Source: an uncultured Lachnospiraceae bacterium (lineage in GTDB: Bacteria > Bacillota > Clostridia > Lachnospirales > Lachnospiraceae). Taken from it: a DNA stretch of 64,000 nt. The DNA lies in NCBI GenBank assembly GCA_905233695.1, contig CAJODN010000002.1, forward strand, positions 1 through 64,000, in the 5' to 3' direction. The position numbers were made by a program, and so were the translations under genes. Each line of letters begins with the position of its first letter. The first letter of the stretch is position 1. The notes beneath the pieces are model-generated. The model had not been told where the DNA came from. It did no database searches and saw nothing but the letters and a program-made list of their open reading frames with translations. This document shows, piece after piece, positions 54,113 to 61,690 of the stretch.

Positions 54113-54142
54113 ACAGAGCGGAGTATTCCGCTCTGTTTGTTA
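54113..54142 (+). terminator. Rho-independent terminator after rpsO
   Basis: Perfect 10-bp stem ACAGAGCGGA (54113-54122) and TCCGCTCTGT (54127-54136) with a 4-nt loop, followed by TTGTTA. Confidence 0.85.
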
Positions 54143-54143
54143 C

Positions 54144-54227
54144 GTAAGGAGATATGAAGCCACTATAAAGTTCTCTGCATTTTCGGAGTGATTTGAAGAG
54201 GGTTTTATAGTAGTTTCGGCTCCTTAC
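54144..54227 (+). promoter_or_regulatory. long hairpin in the pnp leader, candidate RNase III processing site
   Basis: Outer arms GTAAGGAG (54144-54151) and CTCCTTAC (54220-54227) pair perfectly. Further in, ACTATAAA (54162-54169) pairs with TTTATAGT (54204-54211), with an internal loop between and a partly paired apical region. The stem ends 27 bp before the pnp ATG. E. coli pnp has a comparable leader duplex cut by RNase III for PNPase autoregulation; the same role here is inference. Confidence 0.6.
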
Positions 54228-54254
54228 AGAAGTTAGTATCAAGGAGGAAAGACT

Positions 54255-56336
54255 ATGAAAACTTACACAATGGAACTTGCCGGCAGAACGCTTAAAGTCG
54301 ACATCGACAGAGTTGCTAAGCAGGCTAACGGAGCGGCATTTATTCAGTATGCCGACACAACTGTATTATCTACTGCTACGGCATCTGATAAGCCGAGAGA
54401 AGGAATTGACTTCTTTCCGCTTTCCGTAGAGTTCGAAGAAAAGCAATATTCCGCAGGTAAGATACCCGGCGGATTCAATAAGAGAGAGGGTAAAGCGTCA
54501 GAGAACGCCGTTCTTACAGCGCGTGTTATAGACCGTCCGATGAGACCTCTTTTTCCTAAGGATTATCGTAACGATGTAACACTTAATAACCTCGTATTAA
54601 GCGTTGATCCCGCGGCTCGTCCTGAGATTGTTGCTATGATCGGTACAGCTATTGCAACGGCTATTTCGGATATCCCGTTTGACGGACCATGTGCAATGAC
54701 TCAGATGGGAATGATTAACGGTGAATTCATCGTTAACCCTTCACAAGAAGAGTGGGCTAAGGGAGATCTTAAGCTTACCGTTGCATCAACATCTGAGAAG
54801 GTTATCATGATTGAGGCCGGTGCCAATGAGATCTCTGAAGACAAGATGATTGAGGCCATCTACAAGGCACATGATGTTAACCAGACAATAATTGAGTTCA
54901 TTAACAAGATGGTTGCTGAGGTCGGTAAGGCTAAGCATTCTTATACAAGCTGTGCCATTCCCGAGGAAATGTTCGATAAAATCAAGGAAATCGTTCCTCC
55001 TGCAGAAATGGAAGATGCAGTATTCACCGATGAGAAGCAGGTAAGAGAAGCGAATATCAAGAACATTACTGAGAAGCTTGAAGAAGCATTTGCTGATAAT
55101 GAGGAGTGGCTTGAAGTTCTTGGAGAAGCCATTTACCAGTATCAGAAGAAGACGGTACGTAAGATGATTCTTAAGGATCATAAGCGTCCCGACGGCAGAA
55201 AGATTGATGAGATAAGACCGCTTTCTGCGGAAGTTGATTTAATTCCCAGAGTTCATGGTTCTGCAATGTTCACAAGAGGTCAGACTCAGATATGCGATAT
55301 AGTAACGTTAGCACCTCTTTCTGAGGTTCAGAGAATTGACGGTCTTGATGAAAATGTATTTGAGAAGAGATATATGCATCACTATAACTTCCCTTCATAC
55401 TCTGTCGGAGAGACAAGACCAAGCAGAGGCCCGGGAAGACGTGAGATCGGTCACGGTGCATTAGCTGAGAGAGCGCTTATACCGGTGCTTCCTTCAACTG
55501 AGGAATTCCCTTATGCTATTCGTGCCGTATCAGAGACGTTTGAGTCTAACGGTTCTACATCAATGGCTTCAACATGTGCATCATGTATGTCGCTTATGGC
55601 TGCCGGCGTACCTATTAAGAAGATGGTTGCGGGTATTTCTTGCGGACTTGTTACAGGCGATACAGATGACGATTATCTTGTACTTACCGATATCCAAGGA
55701 CTTGAGGACTTCTTCGGAGATATGGACTTCAAGGTGACGGGTACTAAGGACGGTATTACAGCTATCCAGATGGATATTAAGATTCACGGTCTTACACGTC
55801 CTATCGTAGAAGAGGCTATAAGAAGAACACGTGAAGCAAGATTCTTCATAATGGATACATGTATGAGCAAGGCTATCAGTGAGCCAAGACCTGAAGTTAA
55901 CGAGTACGCTCCCAAAATTATTCAGATATCAATCGATCCCGAGAAGATCGGTGATGTTGTGGGACAGCGTGGTAAGACAATTAACGAGATTATCGAGCGT
56001 ACAGGCGTTAAGATTGATATTACCGATGACGGCAATGTGTCAATATGCGGTACCGATAAGGCTAAGATGGACGAAGCCAAGAAGATGATTGAGATTATCA
56101 CAACCGACTTCGAGAAAGGTCAATTCTTTGAAGGTAAGGTCGTATCAATTAAGGACTTCGGCGCATTTATCGAATTTGCACCGGGCAAAGAGGGCATGGT
56201 ACATATCTCTAAGATTGCCAACGAGAGAATCAATCACGTAGAGGATGTGCTTACTCTTGGCGATATGGTTAAGGTTGTATGCCTCGGTGAAGACAAGATG
56301 GGAAGAATCAGCTTCTCTATCAAGGACGCTAAATAA
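54255..56336 (+). CDS. pnp: polyribonucleotide nucleotidyltransferase
   Basis: PNPase, phosphorolytic 3'-5' exoribonuclease of mRNA decay. It has two RNase PH domains (first: SVEFEEKQYSAGKIPGGF, then NKREGKASE; second: RPDGRKIDEIRPLSAEV and MASTCASCMSLMAAGVP), a KH domain (VVGQRGKTINEIIERTGVKI) and an S1 domain (GKVVSIKDFGAFIEFAPGKE). The 693 residues are complete. Strong AAGGAGG. It lies behind a structured leader that may mediate autoregulation. Confidence 0.98.
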   Translation: MKTYTMELAGRTLKVDIDRVAKQANGAAFIQYADTTVLSTATASDKPREGIDFFPLSVEFEEKQYSAGKIPGGFNKREGKASENAVLTARVIDRPMRPLFPKDYRNDVTLNNLVLSVDPAARPEIVAMIGTAIATAISDIPFDGPCAMTQMGMINGEFIVNPSQEEWAKGDLKLTVASTSEKVIMIEAGANEISEDKMIEAIYKAHDVNQTIIEFINKMVAEVGKAKHSYTSCAIPEEMFDKIKEIVPPAEMEDAVFTDEKQVREANIKNITEKLEEAFADNEEWLEVLGEAIYQYQKKTVRKMILKDHKRPDGRKIDEIRPLSAEVDLIPRVHGSAMFTRGQTQICDIVTLAPLSEVQRIDGLDENVFEKRYMHHYNFPSYSVGETRPSRGPGRREIGHGALAERALIPVLPSTEEFPYAIRAVSETFESNGSTSMASTCASCMSLMAAGVPIKKMVAGISCGLVTGDTDDDYLVLTDIQGLEDFFGDMDFKVTGTKDGITAIQMDIKIHGLTRPIVEEAIRRTREARFFIMDTCMSKAISEPRPEVNEYAPKIIQISIDPEKIGDVVGQRGKTINEIIERTGVKIDITDDGNVSICGTDKAKMDEAKKMIEIITTDFEKGQFFEGKVVSIKDFGAFIEFAPGKEGMVHISKIANERINHVEDVLTLGDMVKVVCLGEDKMGRISFSIKDAK

Positions 56337-56435
56337 TATCAGACTTGAAGCATCACCTCTCTTGGTGAAATGTGATAAAAAACAACTAAATCTAGTGATT
56401 AAATCAAGCAAACCACAAAATGTTGTATTTTCCTC

Positions 56436-56463
56436 TTGAAATAACACTACAATTTGTTATAAT
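56436..56463 (+). promoter_or_regulatory. sigma-A promoter of scpA-scpB
   Basis: TTGAAA at 56436-56441 and a consensus TATAAT at 56458-56463 with a 16-bp spacer and an extended -10 TGT. The leader is about 25 nt. The transcript could continue through the decarboxylase genes, since no terminator is seen after scpB. Confidence 0.8.
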
Positions 56464-56493
56464 AACAAAAGTGGGATTTTGGGAGAAATGAAT

Positions 56494-57243
56494 ATGGATT
56501 TGAATTTTAAACTACAACAATTTGAGGGACCGCTTGATTTACTCTTGCATTTGATTGACAAGAATAAGATTGATATCTATGATATTCCGATTGTAGAAAT
56601 CACGGCTCAATATATGGATTACCTTAATGCTATGAGGGAAGCTAATCTCGACATAATGAGCGAATTCCTTGTAATGGCGGCAACTCTTCTTAAGATTAAG
56701 TCTAAGATGCTTCTTCCGGCAGAAGAAACCGAGGATGATGACGAAGAAGATCCGAGAGCTGAGCTTGTGAGACAGCTTATCGAATACAAGATGTACAAAT
56801 GCATGTCTTATGAACTTCGCGACAGACAGGTTGATGCCGAGAACATTATGTTCAAGGTGCCTACAATCCCTGAGGAGGTTTCGAAGTATGAAGCACCTGT
56901 GGATCTTGAGGAACTTATGTCTGAGGTTACGCTTAAGAAGCTTAATGACATATTTAACATGGTTATTAAGAGGCAGGAGAACAGGATTGATCCTGTAAGA
57001 TCCAAGTTCGGTAAAATTGAGAAGGAAGAGATTTCCTTAGACGATAAAATGCAGTTTATGCTTGACTACGCGAGACATAACAGAACATTTAGCTTTAGGC
57101 AGCTCTTAGAAGGACAGAGAAGTAAGATGGAGACTATTGTCACATTTCTTGTTATACTTGAGATGATGAAGGCCGGTCAGATACTTATCGTCCAGGAGAA
57201 CACATTTGATGATATTAAGATTGAATCTAAGATGGCTGCGTAG
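56494..57243 (+). CDS. scpA: segregation and condensation protein ScpA
   Basis: Kleisin subunit of the SMC condensin complex. The N-terminal signature FEGPLDLLLHLIDKNKIDIYDIPI and the C-terminal winged-helix segment (MQFMLDYARHNRTFSFRQLLE) are typical. I use ATG 56494, eight bases after GGGAG (56481-56485); a TTG at 56479 and ATG at 56488 are possible but poorly placed. Length 249. scpB follows after eight bases, as usual. Confidence 0.95.
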   Translation: MDLNFKLQQFEGPLDLLLHLIDKNKIDIYDIPIVEITAQYMDYLNAMREANLDIMSEFLVMAATLLKIKSKMLLPAEETEDDDEEDPRAELVRQLIEYKMYKCMSYELRDRQVDAENIMFKVPTIPEEVSKYEAPVDLEELMSEVTLKKLNDIFNMVIKRQENRIDPVRSKFGKIEKEEISLDDKMQFMLDYARHNRTFSFRQLLEGQRSKMETIVTFLVILEMMKAGQILIVQENTFDDIKIESKMAA

Positions 57244-57251
57244 GAGTTAGT

Positions 57252-57824
57252 ATGGATAGAGAGAAAATGGAATCCGTTATCGAGGGAATTCTGTTCACAA
57301 TGGGTGATTCGGTTGAACCCGGAAGAATCGCGAAAGCCCTTGAAATAGAAAAGGCTGAAGTTATCGAATGTCTTGACTCTATGATGGCTAAGTACGAAGA
57401 AGATGACAGAGGCATTCGTCTTATTAAGCTTGACGACTCGTATCAGATGTGTACAGCACCTGATATATATGAGTATCTTATTAAGATTGCGAAGCAACCC
57501 AAGAAATACGCACTTACTGACGTACTTCTTGAGACACTTTCGATAATCGCATATAAACAGCCTGTTACGAAATCGGAGATAGATAAGATCAGAGGCGTGT
57601 CATCGGGACATTCCGTTAATAAGCTTGTTGAATATAATCTCGTAGCAGAGATTGGCAGGCTCGATGCACCGGGAAGACCCATGCTTTTTGGTACGACAGA
57701 GGAATTCCTTAGGTCATTTGGAGTATCGTCTCTTGAGGAATTACCTCAGCTTAATCCGGTTCAGTTAGAAGAATTCAGGCAGGAAGCCGAAGCTGAAGCA
57801 AAAGAAGTTTCGGTTAATGTATAA
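57252..57824 (+). CDS. scpB: segregation and condensation protein ScpB
   Basis: Kite subunit of the SMC-ScpAB complex. Two winged-helix domains: VIEGILFTMGDSVEPGRIA at the start and LSIIAYKQPVTKSEIDKIRG plus the NLVAEIGRLDAPGRPMLFG segment in the second. Length 190 is typical. It follows scpA and precedes the carboxyltransferase gene by 15 bp. Confidence 0.95.
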   Translation: MDREKMESVIEGILFTMGDSVEPGRIAKALEIEKAEVIECLDSMMAKYEEDDRGIRLIKLDDSYQMCTAPDIYEYLIKIAKQPKKYALTDVLLETLSIIAYKQPVTKSEIDKIRGVSSGHSVNKLVEYNLVAEIGRLDAPGRPMLFGTTEEFLRSFGVSSLEELPQLNPVQLEEFRQEAEAEAKEVSVNV

Positions 57825-57839
57825 TTACGGAGGATTACT

Positions 57840-59213
57840 ATGGAGAGTAAAGCTCGAAGAATAGTAGAAGATTTACTTGATGCTAACAGCTTTGTTGAGT
57901 TTGGCGAGGCTATTACGGCAAGAAATACTGATTTTAACGAGAGAGAGAAGAAGGTGGCATCTGACGGTGTTATAACAGGACACGGTCTAATAGATGACAG
58001 GCTTGTATTCGTGTACTCCCAAGACAGTACCGTAATGGGTGGTACAATCGGTGAGATGCATGCTAAGAAGATAACATCTCTCTACGAAATGGCAACAAAA
58101 GTAGGTGCGCCTATCATAGGATTTATTGATTCTAAGGGTGTTAGACTTTATGAATCGATGGACGCCATCGAAGCCATAGGAAGCATCATTAGCGCTGCGT
58201 CTAAGGCATCGGGTACAATCCAGCAGGTTCTTGCGGTGTCAGGTAATTGCGGAGGAGCGCTCTCAGCACTTGCTGCCGTTAACGATTACGTTGTTATGGC
58301 GGATGATGCCAAGCTCTTTATTAATTCTCCCGATACAATCGACGGTAATTGTATTGATAAGCTTGACACATCATCAGCTGAATTTAAGTATAATTCCGGC
58401 AATGTTGATGTGGTATGTAGGTATGATGAAATGCCAATCTGCATTAGAAACTTCATAGATATTGTTCCGGGTAACAATTTCGAATCGGGATATGATGATG
58501 TCAGCGAAGATGACTTCAACAGAGGAGTTGACTTTAACGGAACAGATGATATAGAGGCTCTTATAAGAGAGATTGCCGATGACGGTATATTCGTTGAGAC
58601 TAAGCCGGGTATCGACAGTGCTGTAACAGGAATTATTAGATTAGCAGGTCATTCTGTGGGAGTAGTTGCTAATGCAGAGTCAGATGGGGTATCACGTCTT
58701 GACTGTAACGGCGTATACAAGATGACTGACTTTATTACTTATTGTGACGCTTTCGGAATTCCCGTTCTCTCAATAACCAATGTTGACGGGTATGTCACAG
58801 ATACTAATACTGAGAAGTATATGGCAGATGCGCTTTCCAAGCTTGCACTTGCATTCTCAAGTGCCAATGTGTCTAAGATTAATCTGATTGTTAAGAATGC
58901 CATGGGTTCCGGATATATATTTATGAATTCCAAAGCCCTTGGAGCTGATATGGTATATGCATATCCTTCAAGTAATATGTCACTTATGGATGAAAAAAGC
59001 GCTGCTAAGATAATAAGCGCCGGTAATGACGATGTAAGCGAAGTAGCAAGCATTTACAAGAAAGAACACAGCGGTATTGATAATGCCGCAAGGCGTGGAT
59101 ATGTTGACAGGATAATCAATCCCGTTGATACAAGGAAATATCTTATTGACGCCTTAGAGATATTAGATTCTAAGAATAATTATTCTGATTATAAAAAGCA
59201 TAGTGCGAAGTAA
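57840..59213 (+). CDS. acyl-CoA carboxyltransferase subunit (methylmalonyl-CoA decarboxylase alpha/12S type)
   Basis: Crotonase-fold carboxyltransferase that moves CO2 between an acyl-CoA and biotin. It starts ARRIVEDLLDANSFVEFGEA and has VITGHGLIDDRLVFVYSQD with GGTIGEMHAKKI, GFIDSKGVRLYESMDAI and the oxyanion segment SGNCGGALSALAAVNDYVVM. The second half has NVDGYVTDTNTEKYMADALS. At 457 residues it is shorter than the usual 510. The exact CoA substrate (methylmalonyl-, malonyl-, glutaconyl-) cannot be read from the sequence. Downstream genes supply the biotin carrier and Na+ pump. Confidence 0.86.
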   Translation: MESKARRIVEDLLDANSFVEFGEAITARNTDFNEREKKVASDGVITGHGLIDDRLVFVYSQDSTVMGGTIGEMHAKKITSLYEMATKVGAPIIGFIDSKGVRLYESMDAIEAIGSIISAASKASGTIQQVLAVSGNCGGALSALAAVNDYVVMADDAKLFINSPDTIDGNCIDKLDTSSAEFKYNSGNVDVVCRYDEMPICIRNFIDIVPGNNFESGYDDVSEDDFNRGVDFNGTDDIEALIREIADDGIFVETKPGIDSAVTGIIRLAGHSVGVVANAESDGVSRLDCNGVYKMTDFITYCDAFGIPVLSITNVDGYVTDTNTEKYMADALSKLALAFSSANVSKINLIVKNAMGSGYIFMNSKALGADMVYAYPSSNMSLMDEKSAAKIISAGNDDVSEVASIYKKEHSGIDNAARRGYVDRIINPVDTRKYLIDALEILDSKNNYSDYKKHSAK

Positions 59214-59228
59214 TTAGTGAGGAAGATT

Positions 59229-60002
59229 ATGAAAAAGACTGTAAGGTTAGTAAGCCTTATGACTCTTTGCATTGCGGTTATTGTTCTTGTCACGGGTTGC
59301 GGTGGCGGTAAGGATGATTCGATTCTCGAGAAGAAGACGACAGCCTTAGAACAAAACATGAGGGCTTATGTATATGAGCTTGAGGAGTTTCGGGGCTTAA
59401 GCGATTCACAGATTGATGAGTATGTTAATACAATTGAAGAGTATAAGAAAAGCGGTAAGATAACCGAGGATCAAGCCAAGATGAGCGAAGAGGTTGTTAA
59501 GTCTTGGCATGAGATTGAAGGTGAGCTCGGTAGATTCCAAAGCTACGGTGATTTCGAGTTCGATCCTGCGGGCAAGACATATACGGCTACTCAATACATT
59601 AATTACCAGAATCGTGAGGTTCAGCTGGTATATACGGTTTCCAAGTCTGATTTTGAGATTACGGGAGCCAATGTAGAGATTGTGTACAGTCTCGGCGAGA
59701 AAATGTCTAAGGCAGCCGGTAATACAGTAATGGGTATATGCATAGTATTCGTGATGCTTGTACTTATGTGTGTTGTAATATATGCTTTCAACATCATCTC
59801 TTATGTACAGAATAAACTGAACTGGAAGAAAGAAGAGAAGAAGTTTGAGATTACAGGATTAGAATTTGAAGGCGAAGAATATGAAGAAACGGAAGTTGCC
59901 GATAATAAAGAGCTTATTGCGGTAATTGCGGCAGCCATTGCCGCTTCGACCGGTAAGTCGACAGACGACTTCGTTGTAAGAAGCATAAGAAGAAGATCAT
60001 AA
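59229..60002 (+). CDS. OadG-like subunit with lipoprotein-type extracytoplasmic domain
   Basis: Predicted small membrane subunit of the Na+-pumping decarboxylase. The N-terminus is a lipoprotein signal with lipobox LVTGCGG, then about 130 residues of extracytoplasmic domain, one transmembrane helix (about residues 163-190) and a cytoplasmic tail whose end (KELIAVIAAAIAASTGKSTD, FVVRSIRRRS) is the standard OadG C-terminus. Ordinary OadG is under 100 residues, so the external domain is an addition. ATG 59229 is chosen because GAGGAAG precedes it (GTG 59217 is in frame). Confidence 0.82.
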   Translation: MKKTVRLVSLMTLCIAVIVLVTGCGGGKDDSILEKKTTALEQNMRAYVYELEEFRGLSDSQIDEYVNTIEEYKKSGKITEDQAKMSEEVVKSWHEIEGELGRFQSYGDFEFDPAGKTYTATQYINYQNREVQLVYTVSKSDFEITGANVEIVYSLGEKMSKAAGNTVMGICIVFVMLVLMCVVIYAFNIISYVQNKLNWKKEEKKFEITGLEFEGEEYEETEVADNKELIAVIAAAIAASTGKSTDDFVVRSIRRRS

Positions 60003-60018
60003 TTCGGAGGTGGAATTA

Positions 60019-60369
60019 ATGAAAGAGTATAAAATTACAGTTAACGGAACATCATATGATGTCACTGTAGAGGAAAAGGGCGGTGCGTCTGCTCATACTT
60101 CTCATCATGAAAGAAAAGAAGAGAAGAAAGCAAGTACTCCCGCAGGAGGAGAAGGCAGTATCAAGATTGAAGCCGGTGCCGCAGGCAAGGTATTCAAGAT
60201 TGAGAAGCACATCGGTGAAAGCGTTAAGACCGGTGAGACTATTATCGTTCTTGAGGTTATGAAGATGGAGACTCCTGTAGTTGCGCCTTCAGATGGTGTG
60301 ATTAAGACTCTTGAAGTACAGGAAGGTCAACAGATAGAGGCGAATGCTCTGTTAGCTACGATGGAATAG
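60019..60369 (+). CDS. biotin carboxyl carrier subunit (gamma/1.3S type)
   Basis: Biotin acceptor protein. An N-terminal OadA/MMD-gamma-like segment (YKITVNGTSYDVTVEEK), a short Ala/Glu/Lys linker and a biotinyl domain (about residues 48-116) with the biotinylation site EVMKMETP, K82. The start is ATG 60019 with GGAGG at 60006-60010; GTG at 60010 lies inside that ribosome-binding site. It would carry CO2 from either carboxyltransferase to the beta subunit. Confidence 0.92.
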   Translation: MKEYKITVNGTSYDVTVEEKGGASAHTSHHERKEEKKASTPAGGEGSIKIEAGAAGKVFKIEKHIGESVKTGETIIVLEVMKMETPVVAPSDGVIKTLEVQEGQQIEANALLATME

Positions 60370-60382
60370 TGAGGTATAATAA

Positions 60383-61528
60383 ATGGACGTTTTAGATACA
60401 TTATCTAATTTGCTTCACTCGACAGCGTTTTTTAATCTGACTGTCGGGAACTTCATAATGATACTTGTGGCATGCGTGTTCCTTTATCTTGCGATAGCAA
60501 AAGGATATGAACCGCTTCTTCTGGTACCTATTGCATTTGGTATGCTGCTTGTTAATATTTATCCGGATATTATTGCTGCGCCTGCTGAGACGAGTAACGG
60601 TGTGGGAGGACTTCTCTATTATTTCTATCAACTTGATGAATGGTCAATCCTTCCGTCCCTTATATTCCTTGGCGTAGGAGCAATGACCGATTTCGGACCG
60701 CTTATAGCTAATCCCATAAGCTTTCTTCTGGGAGCTGCGGCTCAGATTGGTATTTTCTTGGCCTATCTTATGGCTATACTTCTGGGATTTACAGACGAGG
60801 CGGCCGCTGCTGTATCAATTATCGGTGGTGCCGACGGTCCCACGTCAATATTCTTGGCGGGTAAACTCGGGCAGACGTCCCTAATGGGACCTATTGCCGT
60901 GGCTGCATATTCATATATGTCGCTTGTGCCGATTATACAGCCGCCTATTATGAAATTACTTACGACGAAAAAAGAGCGTTCTATCCATATGGAACAGCTT
61001 CGTGACGTATCGAAGCTTGAGAGAATTCTCTTCCCTATAATTGTAACAATTATTGTATGTCTTATACTTCCTACAACAGCTCCGCTTGTTGGTATGCTGA
61101 TGCTTGGTAACTTATTCAGAGAGAGTGGCGTTGTAAGGCAGTTAACGGAGACGGCGTCTAACGCCCTTATGTACATAGTTGTTATATTACTTGGTACTTC
61201 TGTAGGTGCATCTACAAGTGCTGAAGCATTCCTTAACTTATCAACAATTAAGATTGTTGTACTTGGACTTATTGCATTCGTATTCGGTACTTCCGGAGGA
61301 GTACTTCTCGGAAAGCTTATGTGCTGGATTACCAAGGGTAAGATTAATCCGCTTATCGGTTCGGCCGGTGTATCTGCGGTGCCTATGGCGGCCCGAGTCT
61401 CCCAGAAGGTGGGTGCAGAGGAGGATCCTACCAATTTCCTTCTTATGCATGCAATGGGACCTAATGTGGCCGGCGTAATCGGAACGGCCGTCGCCGCCGG
61501 TGTGTTTATGGCGATATTCGGCGTTTAG
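60383..61528 (+). CDS. oadB: sodium ion-translocating decarboxylase beta subunit
   Basis: Polytopic membrane protein that decarboxylates carboxybiotin and pumps Na+ outward. The conserved IIGGADGPTSIFLAGKL with the essential Asp lies near residue 150, and other conserved regions include GAMTDFGPLIANPISFLLGA, SAEAFLNLSTIKI and the C-terminal LLMHAMGPNVAGVIGTAVAAG. Length 381 is normal. The stop codon (TAG, 61526-61528) lies at the edge of a 138-bp inverted-repeat element. Confidence 0.94.
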   Translation: MDVLDTLSNLLHSTAFFNLTVGNFIMILVACVFLYLAIAKGYEPLLLVPIAFGMLLVNIYPDIIAAPAETSNGVGGLLYYFYQLDEWSILPSLIFLGVGAMTDFGPLIANPISFLLGAAAQIGIFLAYLMAILLGFTDEAAAAVSIIGGADGPTSIFLAGKLGQTSLMGPIAVAAYSYMSLVPIIQPPIMKLLTTKKERSIHMEQLRDVSKLERILFPIIVTIIVCLILPTTAPLVGMLMLGNLFRESGVVRQLTETASNALMYIVVILLGTSVGASTSAEAFLNLSTIKIVVLGLIAFVFGTSGGVLLGKLMCWITKGKINPLIGSAGVSAVPMAARVSQKVGAEEDPTNFLLMHAMGPNVAGVIGTAVAAGVFMAIFGV

Positions 61529-61664
61529 CCATTCAGAGCCAAGGCAATTTGCGAGTCAATTCTTGATGAATGCTTGCATTCTAGAGAGAATTGAAAAGCA
61601 AATTTCTTTGGCGAGAAGCCAAATGAGAAAATGCGAAGCATTTTCGAATTGGCTCTGAATGGCT
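61527..61664. repeat. 138-bp element with perfect 16-bp terminal inverted repeats (MITE-like)
   Basis: AGCCATTCAGAGCCAA (61527-61542) is repeated in perfect inverted form as TTGGCTCTGAATGGCT (61649-61664). The interior folds into three further hairpins: a long imperfect one from GCAATTTGC with CAATTCT and AATGC-TT-GCATT to GCAAATT (about 61544-61604), TTTGGC/GCCAAA (about 61606-61623), and GAAAATGC-GAA-GCATTTTC (61627-61645). It codes for nothing and takes up nearly the whole oadB-oadA gap. A TATAAT begins right after it at 61666. Confidence 0.8.
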
Positions 61665-61690
61665 GTATAATAAATAAAAGGAGACTAACT

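Noticed and set aside
56337-56435. Terminator after pnp (TCACC...GGTGA)
   Set aside because: The stem is only 5 bp and is not followed by a T tract.
60763-61434. 223-codon antisense ORF within oadB
   Set aside because: It lies wholly opposite the conserved beta-subunit coding sequence; the long frame is explained by codon bias on the sense strand.
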